Shown here: piece after piece, positions 1 to 8,846 of the stretch
How the letters are laid out: the number at the start of each line of letters is the position of its first letter
Position numbering within the stretch: position 1 is the first letter of the stretch
Assembly (NCBI RefSeq): GCF_025460805.1
Contig: NZ_JAMXFJ010000006.1
Coordinates: 124,001-188,000 of the forward strand
Origin: Microvirga sesbaniae
GTDB taxonomy: Bacteria > Pseudomonadota > Alphaproteobacteria > Rhizobiales > Beijerinckiaceae
Length of the DNA stretch: 64,000 nucleotides
Direction: 5' to 3'
Translations under genes and position numbers: made by a program
Notes under the pieces: model-generated
Databases searched by the model: none
What the model was told of the DNA's origin: nothing
The model's input: the letters and a program-made list of their open reading frames with translations, nothing else

Positions 1-550
1 AGAAGAAAACGGCAAGCAGACCGATCATGATCGACGCGATGACGGCGGCCGCGATGTCGAGATGCTGGAGACGGATGGAGCCGCCGAGGGCATCGATCTC
101 CGTCGTGCCCTGCGGCAGGAAGAGCTGCTCGGTGATCATCTCCCGCGGGTTGCCGCCGAAGATGAGTTCTCCGAACCCGATCAGGAAGTAGGTGAGCCCG
201 AAGGTCGCCATGAACAGGATGATGTCGGGCTGGTTGACGAGGGGGCGGAGCACGACGCGCTCCACCACCATGGCGAGCACCAGCATGGCGACCGCCGCGA
301 GGATCAGCGCCAGGAAGGCCGGCACCCCCTTCTCGTAGAGGCCGACCAGGATCAGCGCCGCGAACACGACCATGATCCCCTGAGCGAAGTTGAACACACC
401 GGATGCCTTGAAGATGAGCACGAAGCCGAGCGCGATCAGCGCGTAGAGGACTCCCGACACCAGCCCTTCCCAGAGGGTCTGGATCAGGAGATCCGGAGCC
501 TCGCCCATGAAGACGAAGGGTTCGATGAAGACCTTGTACAGCATGTCCAT
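1..550 (-). CDS. livH: Branched-chain amino acid-type ABC transporter permease LivH, 3' end cut by window edge
   Basis: Inner-membrane permease of a HAAT/LIV-type importer. The first 183 residues are present. They show several hydrophobic segments and the LivH signature FNFAQGIMVV after the second membrane segment, then WEGLVSGVLYALIALG-type sequence near the N-terminus. The ATG at 550 is preceded by GAAGGG; a second in-frame ATG lies at 544. It follows livG with a 12-nt gap in the same operon, so it should pair with a LivM permease and LivF ATPase beyond the left edge. The substrate cannot be read from sequence; the linked acyl-CoA ligase hints at an organic acid or aromatic acid rather than leucine. 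Confidence 0.9.
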   Translation of the reverse strand, partial: MDMLYKVFIEPFVFMGEAPDLLIQTLWEGLVSGVLYALIALGFVLIFKASGVFNFAQGIMVVFAALILVGLYEKGVPAFLALILAAVAMLVLAMVVERVVLRPLVNQPDIILFMATFGLTYFLIGFGELIFGGNPREMITEQLFLPQGTTEIDALGGSIRLQHLDIAAAVIASIMIGLLAVFF

Positions 551-562
551 CGCCGGGGCCCT

Positions 563-1363
563 TCAGTGCGCCACGCCGAGATACGCGTCGATCACGCGCC
601 GGTCGCTCTTGACCTCGGCCGGCGTGCCGTCGGCGATCTTGCGCCCGTATTCCAGCACCACGACCCGGTCGGAGAGATCCATCACCACGCCCATGTCGTG
701 CTCGATCAACGCGATCGTGGTGCCGTATTGCTGGTTCACCTCCAGGATGAAGCGGGACATGTCCTCCTTCTCCTCGAGGTTCATGCCCGCCATGGGCTCG
801 TCGAGCAGCAGCAGCTCCGGCTCCATGGCGAGGGCCCGCCCGAGCTCGACCCGCTTCTGAAGACCATAGGGCAGCCGCCCCACCGGAACCTTCCGGATGT
901 GCTGGATCTCGAGGAAGTCGATGATCTCCTCGACGAAGCGGCGATGCTCGACCTCCTCCTTCATGGCCGGGCCATGGCGCAAGAGCTGCCAGAAGAAGCT
1001 CGCATGCATCTTGATGGAGCGGCCCGCCATGATGTTGTCCAGGGTCGACATGCTCTTGAAGAGAGCGACGTTCTGGAACGTGCGCGCGATGCCGCCGCGC
1101 GCCGCCACGTAGGGGCGCATCTTCGGGCGCTTCACGCCCTTGAAGGTGATGCGGCCCTCGGTGGGGTAATAGAAGCCGTTGATGCAGTTGAGCATCGAGG
1201 TCTTGCCCGCGCCGTTCGGCCCGATGATGGCGCGGATCTCGCTCTTGCGGATGTCGAAGGACACGTCCGTGAGGGCCTTGACGCCGCCGAACCCCAGGGA
1301 CACGTTCTCGACCGCAAGCAGCACGTCGCCCTTCGCCTGCACGGGATGGTCCGGCGCTCTCAT
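563..1363 (-). CDS. livG: Branched-chain amino acid-type ABC transporter ATP-binding protein LivG
   Basis: Cytoplasmic ATPase of the same importer, 266 residues, normal for LivG. Walker A is GPNGAGKTS (about residues 52-60), Walker B is LLLLDEP, and a LivG-type signature region (YGLQKRVELGRALA) precedes it. LivG-specific features include the long insert with FQNVALF and the C-terminal LIEHDMGVVMDLSDRVVVL stretch. Its ATG overlaps the stop of the upstream acyl-CoA ligase gene in an ATGA arrangement, which implies translational coupling. Confidence 0.95.
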   Translation of the reverse strand: MRAPDHPVQAKGDVLLAVENVSLGFGGVKALTDVSFDIRKSEIRAIIGPNGAGKTSMLNCINGFYYPTEGRITFKGVKRPKMRPYVAARGGIARTFQNVALFKSMSTLDNIMAGRSIKMHASFFWQLLRHGPAMKEEVEHRRFVEEIIDFLEIQHIRKVPVGRLPYGLQKRVELGRALAMEPELLLLDEPMAGMNLEEKEDMSRFILEVNQQYGTTIALIEHDMGVVMDLSDRVVVLEYGRKIADGTPAEVKSDRRVIDAYLGVAH

Positions 1364-3411
1364 TCTGCGGCCTCCAGCACGGATCCCGGTTCCGCCGACG
1401 GATAGACGGGCATGTCCCTGATCCTGACCCGTGCGGAGATCACGCCCTTGCGGCCGTCTTCGAACGTGACCTCGGTCGAGATGTCGGCCTCCGGGGAGCC
1501 GTCGTAGAGCGCGTCGATCAGCGGAGCGTAACGCTCGGCGATGAACCCGCGACGCACCTTCTGGGTCCGGGTCAGCTCGCCGTCATCCGCGTCGAGCTCC
1601 TTGTGGAGGATGAGGAAGCGCTTGATCTGCGCGCCTCCCATGCGCGGTTCCGCGGCCAGCGAGCGATTGACCTCGTCCACGTGCTTCTCGATCATGTCGT
1701 AGACGAGCGGATGCCCGGCGAGCTCCTGATAGGAGGCATAGGTCACGCCGTTCCGCTCGGCCCAGTTGCTCACGGCCACGAGGTCGATGTTGATGAAGGC
1801 CGCCACATGGTCGCGCCCGTCGCCGAAGCAGACCGCCTCCTTGATGTTGGGATAGAACTTGAGCTTGTTCTCGACGTATTTCGGCGGGAAGAGCGCCCCG
1901 TCGCGCATCCGGCCCACATCCTTCGCCCGGTCGATGATCTTGAGGTGGCCGTTCGGGTCGAAGAAGCCGGCATCGCCGGAATGAACGAAGCCGTCCGGGG
2001 TCTTGGTCTCGGCGGTCTTCTGGTCGTCCTTGTAATAGCCCACGAACACGCCGGGCGAGCGGTAGAGGACCTCCCCGTTGTCGGCAATCCGGATCTCGAC
2101 CTGCGGGGCGGGCCGCCCGACCGTGTCGGCGCGGATCTCGCCGTTCGGCTGCATGGTGATGTAGACGGATGCCTCGGTCTGTCCGTAGAGCTGCTTCAGG
2201 TTCACCCCGATGGAGCGGTAGAAGCGGAAGATCTCGGGCCCGATGGCCTCGCCGGCCGTATAGCCGACCTTGACCCGCGTCATGCCGTAGCGGTTGCGGA
2301 GGGGCGCGTAGACGAGCACGTTGCCGATGCTCCAGAGCAGGCGGTCCCAGGCGCCGACGCCGGGTTCCCGGTTCAGGATCTTCTCGCCGACCTTGTTGGC
2401 GTGGCTGATGAAGAAGTGGAACATGCGCCGCTTGAGGGCGCCGGCATCCTCGATGCGCACCATGGTGAGCGTCAGCATGCTCTCGAAGACGCGCGGCGGC
2501 GCGAACACGTAGGTGGCGCCGATTTCCCGCCTGTCCTCGGCGACGGTCTCGGGGCTTTCCGGGCAGTTGACGCAGAGCCCGGACAGGATCGCCTGCGCGT
2601 AGGAGAAGATGTGGTCGCCCACCCAGGCGATCGGCAGATAGGCGATGATCTCGTCGGTCTCGTCCAGCTTGTCGAAATCGCACCCGATCTCGGCGGCGGC
2701 GATCACCGCGTCCGATGTGAGCATCACCCCCTTGGGCCGCCCGGTGGTCCCGGAGGTATAGAGAATGATGGCGAGGTCGGACCCGCGTCCTTCCTGAAGG
2801 GCGCGGTCGATCGCGGCGGCTTCCTGGTCATCCGCGAGCCGCGCGCGACCTTCCTCCACCACGGACAGGATGGAGTGGAGGCGGCCGTGGTCGTAATCCC
2901 GCAGACCCTTCTGCTCGTCGTAGAGGACATGCTGGAGCTGCGGAATCTGGTCGGACACGGAGAGGATCTTGTCGACCTGCTCCTGGTCCTGCACGGCCGC
3001 ATGGGTCACTTCCGCATGGCTGAGCACGTAAGCCATCTCGTCGGCCACGGAATCCGCATAGACCGGGATCGGGATCGCACCGAGCCATTGAGCGGCACAG
3101 ATGCTCCAATAGAGATAGGGGCGGTTATACCCGATGATGGCGATCTTGCCGCCGCGCTTCAGGCCGAGGGATTGCAGGCCGCAGGCATAGGCCCGGACGA
3201 TCTCGTGGACCTCACCCCAGGTCCAGGATTGCCAGATCCCGAGATCCTTGTGCCGAAACGCCGTGCGGGTCGGGCGCAGGCGGGCGTTGCGCGCCAGCAG
3301 TTTCGGGAATGTGTCCGCGCGCGCATCCGCAGCCGTCGTCAACGACGTCAACCTCCCTGGCAGCCGCGCGCTCTGACAACGCGTGGTATGGCTTCGCTTC
3401 CTCTGGCGCAT
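1360..3411 (-). CDS. AMP-dependent long-chain acyl-CoA synthetase, LIV-operon type
   Basis: Activates a carboxylic acid to its CoA thioester through an acyl-adenylate. Up to 683 residues. Visible motifs: P-loop YTSGTTGRPKGVM, the adenylate-binding YGQTEAS, GDAGFFDPNGHLKIIDRAKD, and a C-terminal TRTQKVRR carrying the likely catalytic lysine. The longest frame starts at 3411, but the first 20 or so residues look non-native; a GGGAGG at about 3352-3358 sits 9-10 nt before a TTG at 3342, which is my preferred start (about 660 residues). First gene of the LIV operon and fused to livG by a 4-nt overlap. Such ligases beside LIV transporters probably act on the imported acid; the substrate is unknown. 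Confidence 0.9.
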   Translation of the reverse strand: MRQRKRSHTTRCQSARLPGRLTSLTTAADARADTFPKLLARNARLRPTRTAFRHKDLGIWQSWTWGEVHEIVRAYACGLQSLGLKRGGKIAIIGYNRPYLYWSICAAQWLGAIPIPVYADSVADEMAYVLSHAEVTHAAVQDQEQVDKILSVSDQIPQLQHVLYDEQKGLRDYDHGRLHSILSVVEEGRARLADDQEAAAIDRALQEGRGSDLAIILYTSGTTGRPKGVMLTSDAVIAAAEIGCDFDKLDETDEIIAYLPIAWVGDHIFSYAQAILSGLCVNCPESPETVAEDRREIGATYVFAPPRVFESMLTLTMVRIEDAGALKRRMFHFFISHANKVGEKILNREPGVGAWDRLLWSIGNVLVYAPLRNRYGMTRVKVGYTAGEAIGPEIFRFYRSIGVNLKQLYGQTEASVYITMQPNGEIRADTVGRPAPQVEIRIADNGEVLYRSPGVFVGYYKDDQKTAETKTPDGFVHSGDAGFFDPNGHLKIIDRAKDVGRMRDGALFPPKYVENKLKFYPNIKEAVCFGDGRDHVAAFINIDLVAVSNWAERNGVTYASYQELAGHPLVYDMIEKHVDEVNRSLAAEPRMGGAQIKRFLILHKELDADDGELTRTQKVRRGFIAERYAPLIDALYDGSPEADISTEVTFEDGRKGVISARVRIRDMPVYPSAEPGSVLEAAE

Positions 3412-3586
3412 GAGGACAGGCCTCGATGCGTCCGCCGATCGGTGCCGGCTTGCCCGTTCGGGCTTGGTTGGAGGGTATTCTGTCGTGCCGGTCAGGGGAC
3501 GGCAAGGTGCCTGCCACCGCTACCATGGGCTAATACAACCTGACCGCCTCGGTGGCGTCAGGGCCGGTTCGGCACCTGCCCTGCCG

Positions 3587-3787
3587 CTACGGCACGGCCG
3601 TGAGAGCGGCGGGCTCGATGTCTTCGGCCTTCACGACGTGCTCGATGCCGACCGTATTCTTGACGCGGTAGAGAGGGGCATCGTCGTCCGGCACAAGGCA
3701 GACGATGCAGTAGATGCGGCGATCCGCATAGCCGGAGGACGGGCTCGTGATCCGGACGAGCTGTCCGATATGGAATGCCTCTTTCAT
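3587..3787 (-). CDS. Small conserved hypothetical protein
   Basis: 66 residues, not assigned to a family I recognise. The ATG at 3787 has GGAGG five nt upstream and is preferred over two in-frame GTG codons at 3802 and 3799. The sequence starts MKEAFHIGQLVRI and contains a two-cysteine YCIVCLV segment, like small beta-barrel 'hypothetical' proteins of Hyphomicrobiales. No signal peptide or membrane segment. It stands alone between the LIV operon and the lipoprotein gene. Confidence 0.6.
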   Translation of the reverse strand: MKEAFHIGQLVRITSPSSGYADRRIYCIVCLVPDDDAPLYRVKNTVGIEHVVKAEDIEPAALTAVP

Positions 3788-3802
3788 CAGCGCCTCCACC
3801 AC

Positions 3803-4104
3803 CCTGGGATGCGATGAACCAGCTTGCCGGAAGGCCGCGCCGCGAGGGACGATTCTTGTCCGACCGTCAAGCTCAGGTGTTCTCCCCGACCCCTTGCAGG
3901 TTGACCGGGATCAAGACGGATGCCTGAGGCGAAACGATGGCGTTCCCGGATTTTCGGTCCGGTTCTGCCGCGTCATCCCGTCTCGAGCCTCCTGTTTGGA
4001 GGAGGAGAGCCCGAACCGGGATCGGGCGCATTAACATGGGATAAGAAGGACCGTGGCCGGAACTCCGCGTCCTCGCATCTTTGCGAGCCGCTCCCGGCCG
4101 ACGG
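3803..4104. other. Intergenic stretch without a recognised gene
   Basis: About 300 bases. I see no convincing coding frame, repeat family member or terminator. It lies upstream of the minus-strand 66-residue gene and downstream of the minus-strand lipoprotein gene. Confidence 0.5.
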
Positions 4105-4266
4105 TCACTGCGCCGGAGGCGCCGGGTTGGCGCGCGGATTGGCGGGAGCGGAATTGTTGCCGGGCTGGTTGGCGTTGTCCGTGCTCCCGGTCTGGTCCGG
4201 TCCGTCTTCGCCGCAGGCGGCCAGGGTGAGCAGGACGGCCAGGGGCAGGATCATTCGAAGGCGCAT
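4105..4266 (-). CDS. Small lipoprotein
   Basis: 53 residues. Start ATG at 4266 follows GAGGAGATCCCG, a strong ribosome binding site. The N-terminus is a short lipoprotein signal peptide, MRLRMILPLAVLLTLAAC, with lipobox LAAC (Cys18). The mature part is about 35 residues, low complexity, rich in Asn, Pro and Gly, with no fold apparent. Type II signal peptidase processing and membrane anchoring are expected. It lies 87 nt downstream of cobB, so it may be read through from the cobA-cobB operon, though nothing ties it to cobalamin. Confidence 0.7.
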   Translation of the reverse strand: MRLRMILPLAVLLTLAACGEDGPDQTGSTDNANQPGNNSAPANPRANPAPPAQ

Positions 4267-4353
4267 CGGGATCTCCTCGACAGGGTGCTCTTCAACGCCC
4301 CGACCGGCGGGAGGTTCACGGCCCAGCCGGCCGGCAACCGCACCGGGACGGCG

Positions 4354-5712
4354 TCATGCCGGCCCAATGGCGTGAAAGAAGCTTCCCGTGACCAGCCCCC
4401 GGCGATGCCCGGCGGTCCCGAGATCATGGCCTTCCGCGTCCGTGATCGTCGCGAAAGCCGTGTCTCGTGACGCGTCGCTCCTGACGACCGAGGCATAGTG
4501 GAACTCATGGCCGACGAGACGCCGGCCGGCCGCGCCCATCGCCCCGTCCTCGACGAGGCAGGCCACCCGATAGCCGAGATGCATCCGGCGTTTGGCGTAG
4601 CTCGTCTCCACCGGCAGGAGATCCGCCATGGGATGCGTGCCGCCGTCGCCGTCTTCGAGGGATCGGCCCAGCACCATATAGCCGCCGCACTCGCCGTGGA
4701 CGGGCCTCGTCTGCGAGAAGCGGCGCAACCCGTCGAGGAAGCGCCCGGCTTGCGCGATGCGGCCTGCGTGAAGCTCGGGATAACCGCCCGGCAGCCAGCA
4801 GACGTCGCACCCGTCCGGCGGGGGCTCGTCCGCCAGGGGAGAGAAGGGGACGATTTCCGCTCCCGCCCGGCGCCAGCCCGAGAGCACATGCGGGTAGACG
4901 AAGGAGAAGGCCCGGTCCGACGCCAGGGCGATGCGCTGGCCCGGAGGCGGCAGGCTCCTCCCAGGGTTCAGGGACCGAAGGCGGGTCGGGCGGGCCAGGG
5001 CCACGAGCCGGTCCAGGTCGAGCCCGCCCTCCACCGCATCGGCGAGACGTTCGAGGCGCTGGTCGAGCTCGTCCGTCTCTCCGGCCTGCACAAGCCCGAG
5101 GTGACGCTCCGGAAGAGCCAGGTCGCCGTTGCGCATGAGAGCGCCGAGAACCGGAACACCGATGCGCGCCATGCCGTCCTCGACGAGCCGCCGGTGGCGG
5201 TCGCTCGCGACCTTGTTCAGCACCACGCCGGCCACCTCGATCCTCGGGTCGAACCGGGCGCAGCCGAGCGCGACGGCGGCTGCCGATTGCGCGTGGCCCG
5301 ACACGTCGAGGACGAGGACGACCGGCCAGCCGAAAAGGGCCGCGATGTCGGCGCTGGCGCCGGTGCGGCCGGTCTCCCGGCGGATGCCGTCGAAGAGGCC
5401 CATGGAGCCTTCCGCGACGATGAGGTCGGCCCCCTGGCCGGCCTCGGACGCGAGGCTTTCCAGCAAAGGGGTGCCCATGGCGAAGCTGTCGAGGTTGAAG
5501 CTCGGCGCCCCGGTGGCGGCGGCGTGGAACGCAGGATCGATGTAATCCGGCCCGCACTTCATGCCGCGCACCCTCGCGCCCCGGCGGGCCAGGGCGCGCT
5601 GGAGCCCGAGCACGACGGTCGTCTTGCCCGACCCGGAGCGTGGCGCGGCGATCAGAAGTCCTGGGGCGATGGGAAGTCCTGGGGCGATGGGAAGTCCTGG
5701 GCCGACGCTCAC
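4354..5712 (-). CDS. cobB: Cobyrinic acid a,c-diamide synthase (hydrogenobyrinic acid a,c-diamide synthase)
   Basis: Amidates the a and c side chains using glutamine and ATP; in the aerobic route the substrate is hydrogenobyrinic acid. 452 residues. The N-terminal ATPase domain has P-loop APRSGSGKTT with Lys30; the C-terminal class I glutamine amidotransferase domain has HGECGGYM with the nucleophilic cysteine. I chose the GTG at 5712 because it overlaps the cobA stop as GTGA and keeps the P-loop near the N-terminus; a longer frame upstream reads through cobA. The first 20 residues come from an 18-bp tandem repeat (APGLPI twice), so the N-terminus is unusual. Confidence 0.95.
   Translation of the reverse strand: MSVGPGLPIAPGLPIAPGLLIAAPRSGSGKTTVVLGLQRALARRGARVRGMKCGPDYIDPAFHAAATGAPSFNLDSFAMGTPLLESLASEAGQGADLIVAEGSMGLFDGIRRETGRTGASADIAALFGWPVVLVLDVSGHAQSAAAVALGCARFDPRIEVAGVVLNKVASDRHRRLVEDGMARIGVPVLGALMRNGDLALPERHLGLVQAGETDELDQRLERLADAVEGGLDLDRLVALARPTRLRSLNPGRSLPPPGQRIALASDRAFSFVYPHVLSGWRRAGAEIVPFSPLADEPPPDGCDVCWLPGGYPELHAGRIAQAGRFLDGLRRFSQTRPVHGECGGYMVLGRSLEDGDGGTHPMADLLPVETSYAKRRMHLGYRVACLVEDGAMGAAGRRLVGHEFHYASVVRSDASRDTAFATITDAEGHDLGTAGHRRGLVTGSFFHAIGPA
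5655..5700. repeat. 18-bp tandem repeat at the 5' end of cobB
   Basis: Unit gaagtcctggggcgatgg occurs twice exactly (5655-5672, 5673-5690) with a third partial copy to 5700. In frame it adds the hexapeptide APGLPI to CobB just before the P-loop. Confidence 0.85.
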
Positions 5713-6503
5713 TGGGCCGCCTCGCTGGCGAATTCGAGCAGGTGGTTGGCGATCGCCGAGCGGAAAGCCGCGATCGCCCCGATCGCCACGATGGCCGGCG
5801 AGCGGATGAGGCCGTTCTCCGCCAGTCTCGGGAGGCTTTCGAGGGTTCCTTCCACCAGGCTCTCTTTCGCGGTCGTCGCGCCGTGCACGGCGAGCGCGGG
5901 GGTGTCGCCGGGAAGCCCGCCCTCCAGAAGCCCCTCTACGATCGACGGGAGGTTCGAGACGGCCATGTAGAGAACGATGGGCGCGCCGGTGCGGGCGAGC
6001 GCCGTCCACTCGATGCGGGCGTCGGGCGCGGCATGGCCGGTGGCGAGGATCACCGCATGGTTCGTCTTGCGCATGGTGGCCGGGACACCATGGATCGCCA
6101 GGGCCGCGAGGCCGCTGGACAGGCCCGGGATGATGCGGAAGGAGATGCCGGCCTCCGAGAGGGCCAGCGCTTCCTCGCCGCCGCGGCCGAAGATGAAGGG
6201 ATCGCCGCCCTTGAGCCTCAGGACCCGCTTGCCCTCGCGGGCGAGCGTGACGAGCCGCTCGCAGATGTCCCGCTGAACTGCCGAGGGCTTGCCCCCGCGC
6301 TTGCCGGCGAACTCGAGCTCCGCTCCCTCCCGGGCAAAGGACAGCACCGCCGGATCGACGAGCGCGTCGTACACGATGACGTCCGCGGCCCCGAGCGCGT
6401 TCACGGCATGGATCGTGAGCAGGCCGGGATCGCCCGGGCCGGCCCCGACCAGCCAGACCGTGCCGGGAGCGAAGGGGGGCGAGAGACGGGACAGGGAGGT
6501 CAT
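5709..6503 (-). CDS. cobA: Uroporphyrinogen-III C-methyltransferase (SUMT)
   Basis: Makes precorrin-2 from uroporphyrinogen III with two SAM-dependent methylations, the entry step to the corrin ring. 264 residues. SAM-binding motif VGAGPGDPGLLT near residue 17 and GGDPFIFGRGGEE about residue 95 are typical of CobA/CysG methylase. The ATG at 6503 has GGAGG five nt upstream and is preferred over an upstream-extended frame that overlaps cbiD. It is divergent from cbiD (72 bp between starts) and translationally coupled to cobB. No siroheme synthase (CysG dehydrogenase) domain is fused. Confidence 0.95.
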   Translation of the reverse strand: MTSLSRLSPPFAPGTVWLVGAGPGDPGLLTIHAVNALGAADVIVYDALVDPAVLSFAREGAELEFAGKRGGKPSAVQRDICERLVTLAREGKRVLRLKGGDPFIFGRGGEEALALSEAGISFRIIPGLSSGLAALAIHGVPATMRKTNHAVILATGHAAPDARIEWTALARTGAPIVLYMAVSNLPSIVEGLLEGGLPGDTPALAVHGATTAKESLVEGTLESLPRLAENGLIRSPAIVAIGAIAAFRSAIANHLLEFASEAAQ

Positions 6504-6574
6504 GCGAGCCTCCGGGTCCGGACGGCGTTCACGGGGTGGCTGTTGGAATTCATGGGGACGATGTAAGAGGGCGT

Positions 6575-7678
6575 ATGGACGAGAGTAAACCCGCCGGATC
6601 GCTGCGCCGTGGCTGGACCACGGGCGCCTGCGCGACGGCGGCCGCCAAGGCGGCCTATCTGGGCTGGCGGACGGGCGATTGCCCCGATCCGGTCGAGATC
6701 GTGCTCCCGGGCGGGGCGCGGGCGGCCTTCTCCCTCGCGACGAGCGAGGTCCGGGAGGACGGCGCGCGGGCCGGCGTCGTGAAGGACGCGGGCGATGATC
6801 CGGATGTGACGCACGGGGCCCTGGTGATCGCAACCATCCGTCCCGGCGCGCCGGGCTCGGGCGTCACGTTCCGGGCCGGCGAGGGTGTCGGCACAGTGAC
6901 CCGGGCCGGCCTGCCCCTGCCGCCGGGCGAGCCCGCCATCAATCCGGTTCCGCGCCAGATGATCCGCGACAACCTGGAGGAAGCCGCGCGCGCTGTCGGC
7001 GGGCCGCTGGACGTCGAGGTCGAGATCGCGGTTCCGGGCGGCGAGGAGCTTGCGCAAAAGACCCTCAACCCGCGCCTCGGCATCCTGGGCGGGCTCTCGA
7101 TTCTCGGGACCACGGGCGTGGTGGTTCCCTATTCCTGCTCGGCCTGGATCCACAGCATCTACCGGGGCATCGACGTCGCCCGCGCCGATGGCCTCGATCA
7201 TGTGGCGGGCGCGACCGGCTCCACGTCCGAGAAGGCCGTGCAGGTCCTGCACGACCTGCCGGACCATGCCCTGATCGACATGGGCGATTTCGCCGGCGGC
7301 ATGCTGAAATACCTGCGCCGCAACCCGGTCCCGCGGGTCACGGTCGCGGGCGGCTTCGCCAAGATGACGAAGCTCGGCCAGGGCCTGCTCGACCTCCATT
7401 CCCGCGCCGGGGCGGTCGATCTCGCCTGGCTGGCCGAGCGCCTCGCCGAGGCGGGCGCGGAGCCCGACGCCGTCGTGGCCGCGAGGGGAGCCAACACGGC
7501 CCTCGAAGTGCTGGAAACCGGGAAGCGCCTCGGCGTCCCGCTCGGCGACGTGGTGGCGCAGCATGCCTGGCGCACGGCCGCCGGGGCTCTGCGCGGGGCC
7601 GCCATCGCCCTCGAGATCGTGGTATTCGACCGCGACGGACGGCTCGTCGGCCGCATGCCGTTCCATCCGGTCGCCTGA
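6575..7678 (+). CDS. cbiD: Cobalt-precorrin-5B C(1)-methyltransferase CbiD
   Basis: SAM-dependent methylation of C1 of the corrin precursor. 367 residues, normal for CbiD. The N-terminal signature GWTTGACATAAAKAA and central GIDVARADGLDHVAGATGST are diagnostic. ATG at 6575 follows AGAGGG; an upstream ATG at 6536 overlaps the cobA promoter side and has no good site. CbiD belongs to the anaerobic pathway, whereas the neighbouring genes are of the aerobic type; it presumably fills the place of CobF, which is absent here. It converges on cobM with an 11-bp gap. Confidence 0.95.
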   Translation: MDESKPAGSLRRGWTTGACATAAAKAAYLGWRTGDCPDPVEIVLPGGARAAFSLATSEVREDGARAGVVKDAGDDPDVTHGALVIATIRPGAPGSGVTFRAGEGVGTVTRAGLPLPPGEPAINPVPRQMIRDNLEEAARAVGGPLDVEVEIAVPGGEELAQKTLNPRLGILGGLSILGTTGVVVPYSCSAWIHSIYRGIDVARADGLDHVAGATGSTSEKAVQVLHDLPDHALIDMGDFAGGMLKYLRRNPVPRVTVAGGFAKMTKLGQGLLDLHSRAGAVDLAWLAERLAEAGAEPDAVVAARGANTALEVLETGKRLGVPLGDVVAQHAWRTAAGALRGAAIALEIVVFDRDGRLVGRMPFHPVA

Positions 7679-7689
7679 CGCCGCATGCC

Positions 7690-8463
7690 TCATCGGCCGT
7701 CCTCGCGGCCGCCGGGACGGAAGCGGCGGTCGTAACCGGTCGAATAGAGCGCGCTGTCCCGGAAATCCCTCGCGTCCAAGGTCCGGCCGACCAGGATCAG
7801 CGCCGTGCGTTCGAGCTTCTCGGCGCGGACCAGGGCGGCGATCGTCTCCAGCGTTCCCTTGATCACCCTCTCGTCGGGCCAGGAGGCGCGCCAGACCACG
7901 GCCGCCGGACAATCCGCGCCGTAGGATGGCAGCAGGTCCTCGACCACCTGCTCGATGACGTGGATGGACAGATGAATGGCGAGCGTCGCCTTCGTCTGCG
8001 CGAAGGTGGCGAGCCGCTCCGTGTCCGGCATGGCCGAGGCGCGGCCCGAGGTCCGCGTGAGCACCACCGATTGGCCCAGTTCCGGCACGGTCAGCTCGCG
8101 CCCCAGCGCGGCCGCCGCGGCCGCGAAGGACGGGACGCCCGGAGTGATCGTGTAGGGAATGCCGAGGGCATCGAGGCGCCGCAGCTGCTCGCCCATGGCG
8201 CTCCAGATCGACAGATCGCCGGAATGGAGCCGCGCCACATCCTCCCCGACCTCATGCGCCCGCCCGTATTCGGCCGTAATCGCGTCGAGATCGAGGGGAG
8301 CCGTGTCGACGAGCCTGGCGCCGGGCGGGCACCAGGACAGGATCTCGGGCGGAACGATGGACCCCGCATAGAGGCAGACGGGGCAGCGCTCGACGAGCGA
8401 GCGCCCGCGCACCGTCATGAGATCGGCGGCGCCGGGGCCCGCTCCGATGAAGTGAACGGTCAT
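7690..8463 (-). CDS. cobM: Precorrin-4 C(11)-methyltransferase
   Basis: SAM-dependent C11 methylation giving precorrin-5. 257 residues. Starts [20 protein letters not shown], the CobM/CbiF pattern, with [13 protein letters not shown] in the central SAM-binding loop. Its ATG overlaps the cobE stop (ATGA), so it is the last gene of a cobL-cobE-cobM operon. The C-terminal ten residues are arginine-rich and look unconserved. Confidence 0.95.
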   Translation of the reverse strand: MTVHFIGAGPGAADLMTVRGRSLVERCPVCLYAGSIVPPEILSWCPPGARLVDTAPLDLDAITAEYGRAHEVGEDVARLHSGDLSIWSAMGEQLRRLDALGIPYTITPGVPSFAAAAAALGRELTVPELGQSVVLTRTSGRASAMPDTERLATFAQTKATLAIHLSIHVIEQVVEDLLPSYGADCPAAVVWRASWPDERVIKGTLETIAALVRAEKLERTALILVGRTLDARDFRDSALYSTGYDRRFRPGGREDGR

Positions 8464-8846
8464 GAGCCGGTCTCCAGGCGCGCCAGGGCACAGGTGGCGG
8501 AGGGCGACGCGATACGGTCGAGAATGAGCGCGGCGCCGGGCCCGGCCGCCGCGAGAGCCGCTGCTTCCGCGACAGAGCCGACGCCATGGGCGGCGATCGA
8601 ACGGGCCGAGCGGGTGCGGATGCGCGCCGCCGCGGCGGACAGCCGACTCTTCTCGACCGGGATCGCCGTCACGGCAAGCGTCCGGGCCGCCGCCGCGAAG
8701 GCAGGCAGGTCGGCAAGAGCATCGAGGGTCGCGAGCGTGGTCAGGGCCTCGCGGGCGAGCGCGGCCCGTTCCAGCGCCTCCTCGACGAGAGCGACGATTT
8801 CCCCGGCTGCGACGCCGCGTCTGAACCCGAGCCCGGCCACGATCAT
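8460..8846 (-). CDS. cobE: Cobalamin biosynthesis protein CobE (CbiG C-terminal domain family)
   Basis: 128 residues with the CbiG C-terminal-domain pattern ([20 protein letters not shown] at the start, alanine-rich helices, then [13 protein letters not shown]). In the aerobic pathway CobE is needed for cobalamin formation but its exact reaction is not settled; it has been proposed to assist precorrin intermediates. ATG 8846 overlaps the cobL stop and the gene's own stop overlaps cobM, so the three are coupled. Confidence 0.85.
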   Translation of the reverse strand: MIVAGLGFRRGVAAGEIVALVEEALERAALAREALTTLATLDALADLPAFAAAARTLAVTAIPVEKSRLSAAAARIRTRSARSIAAHGVGSVAEAAALAAAGPGAALILDRIASPSATCALARLETGS

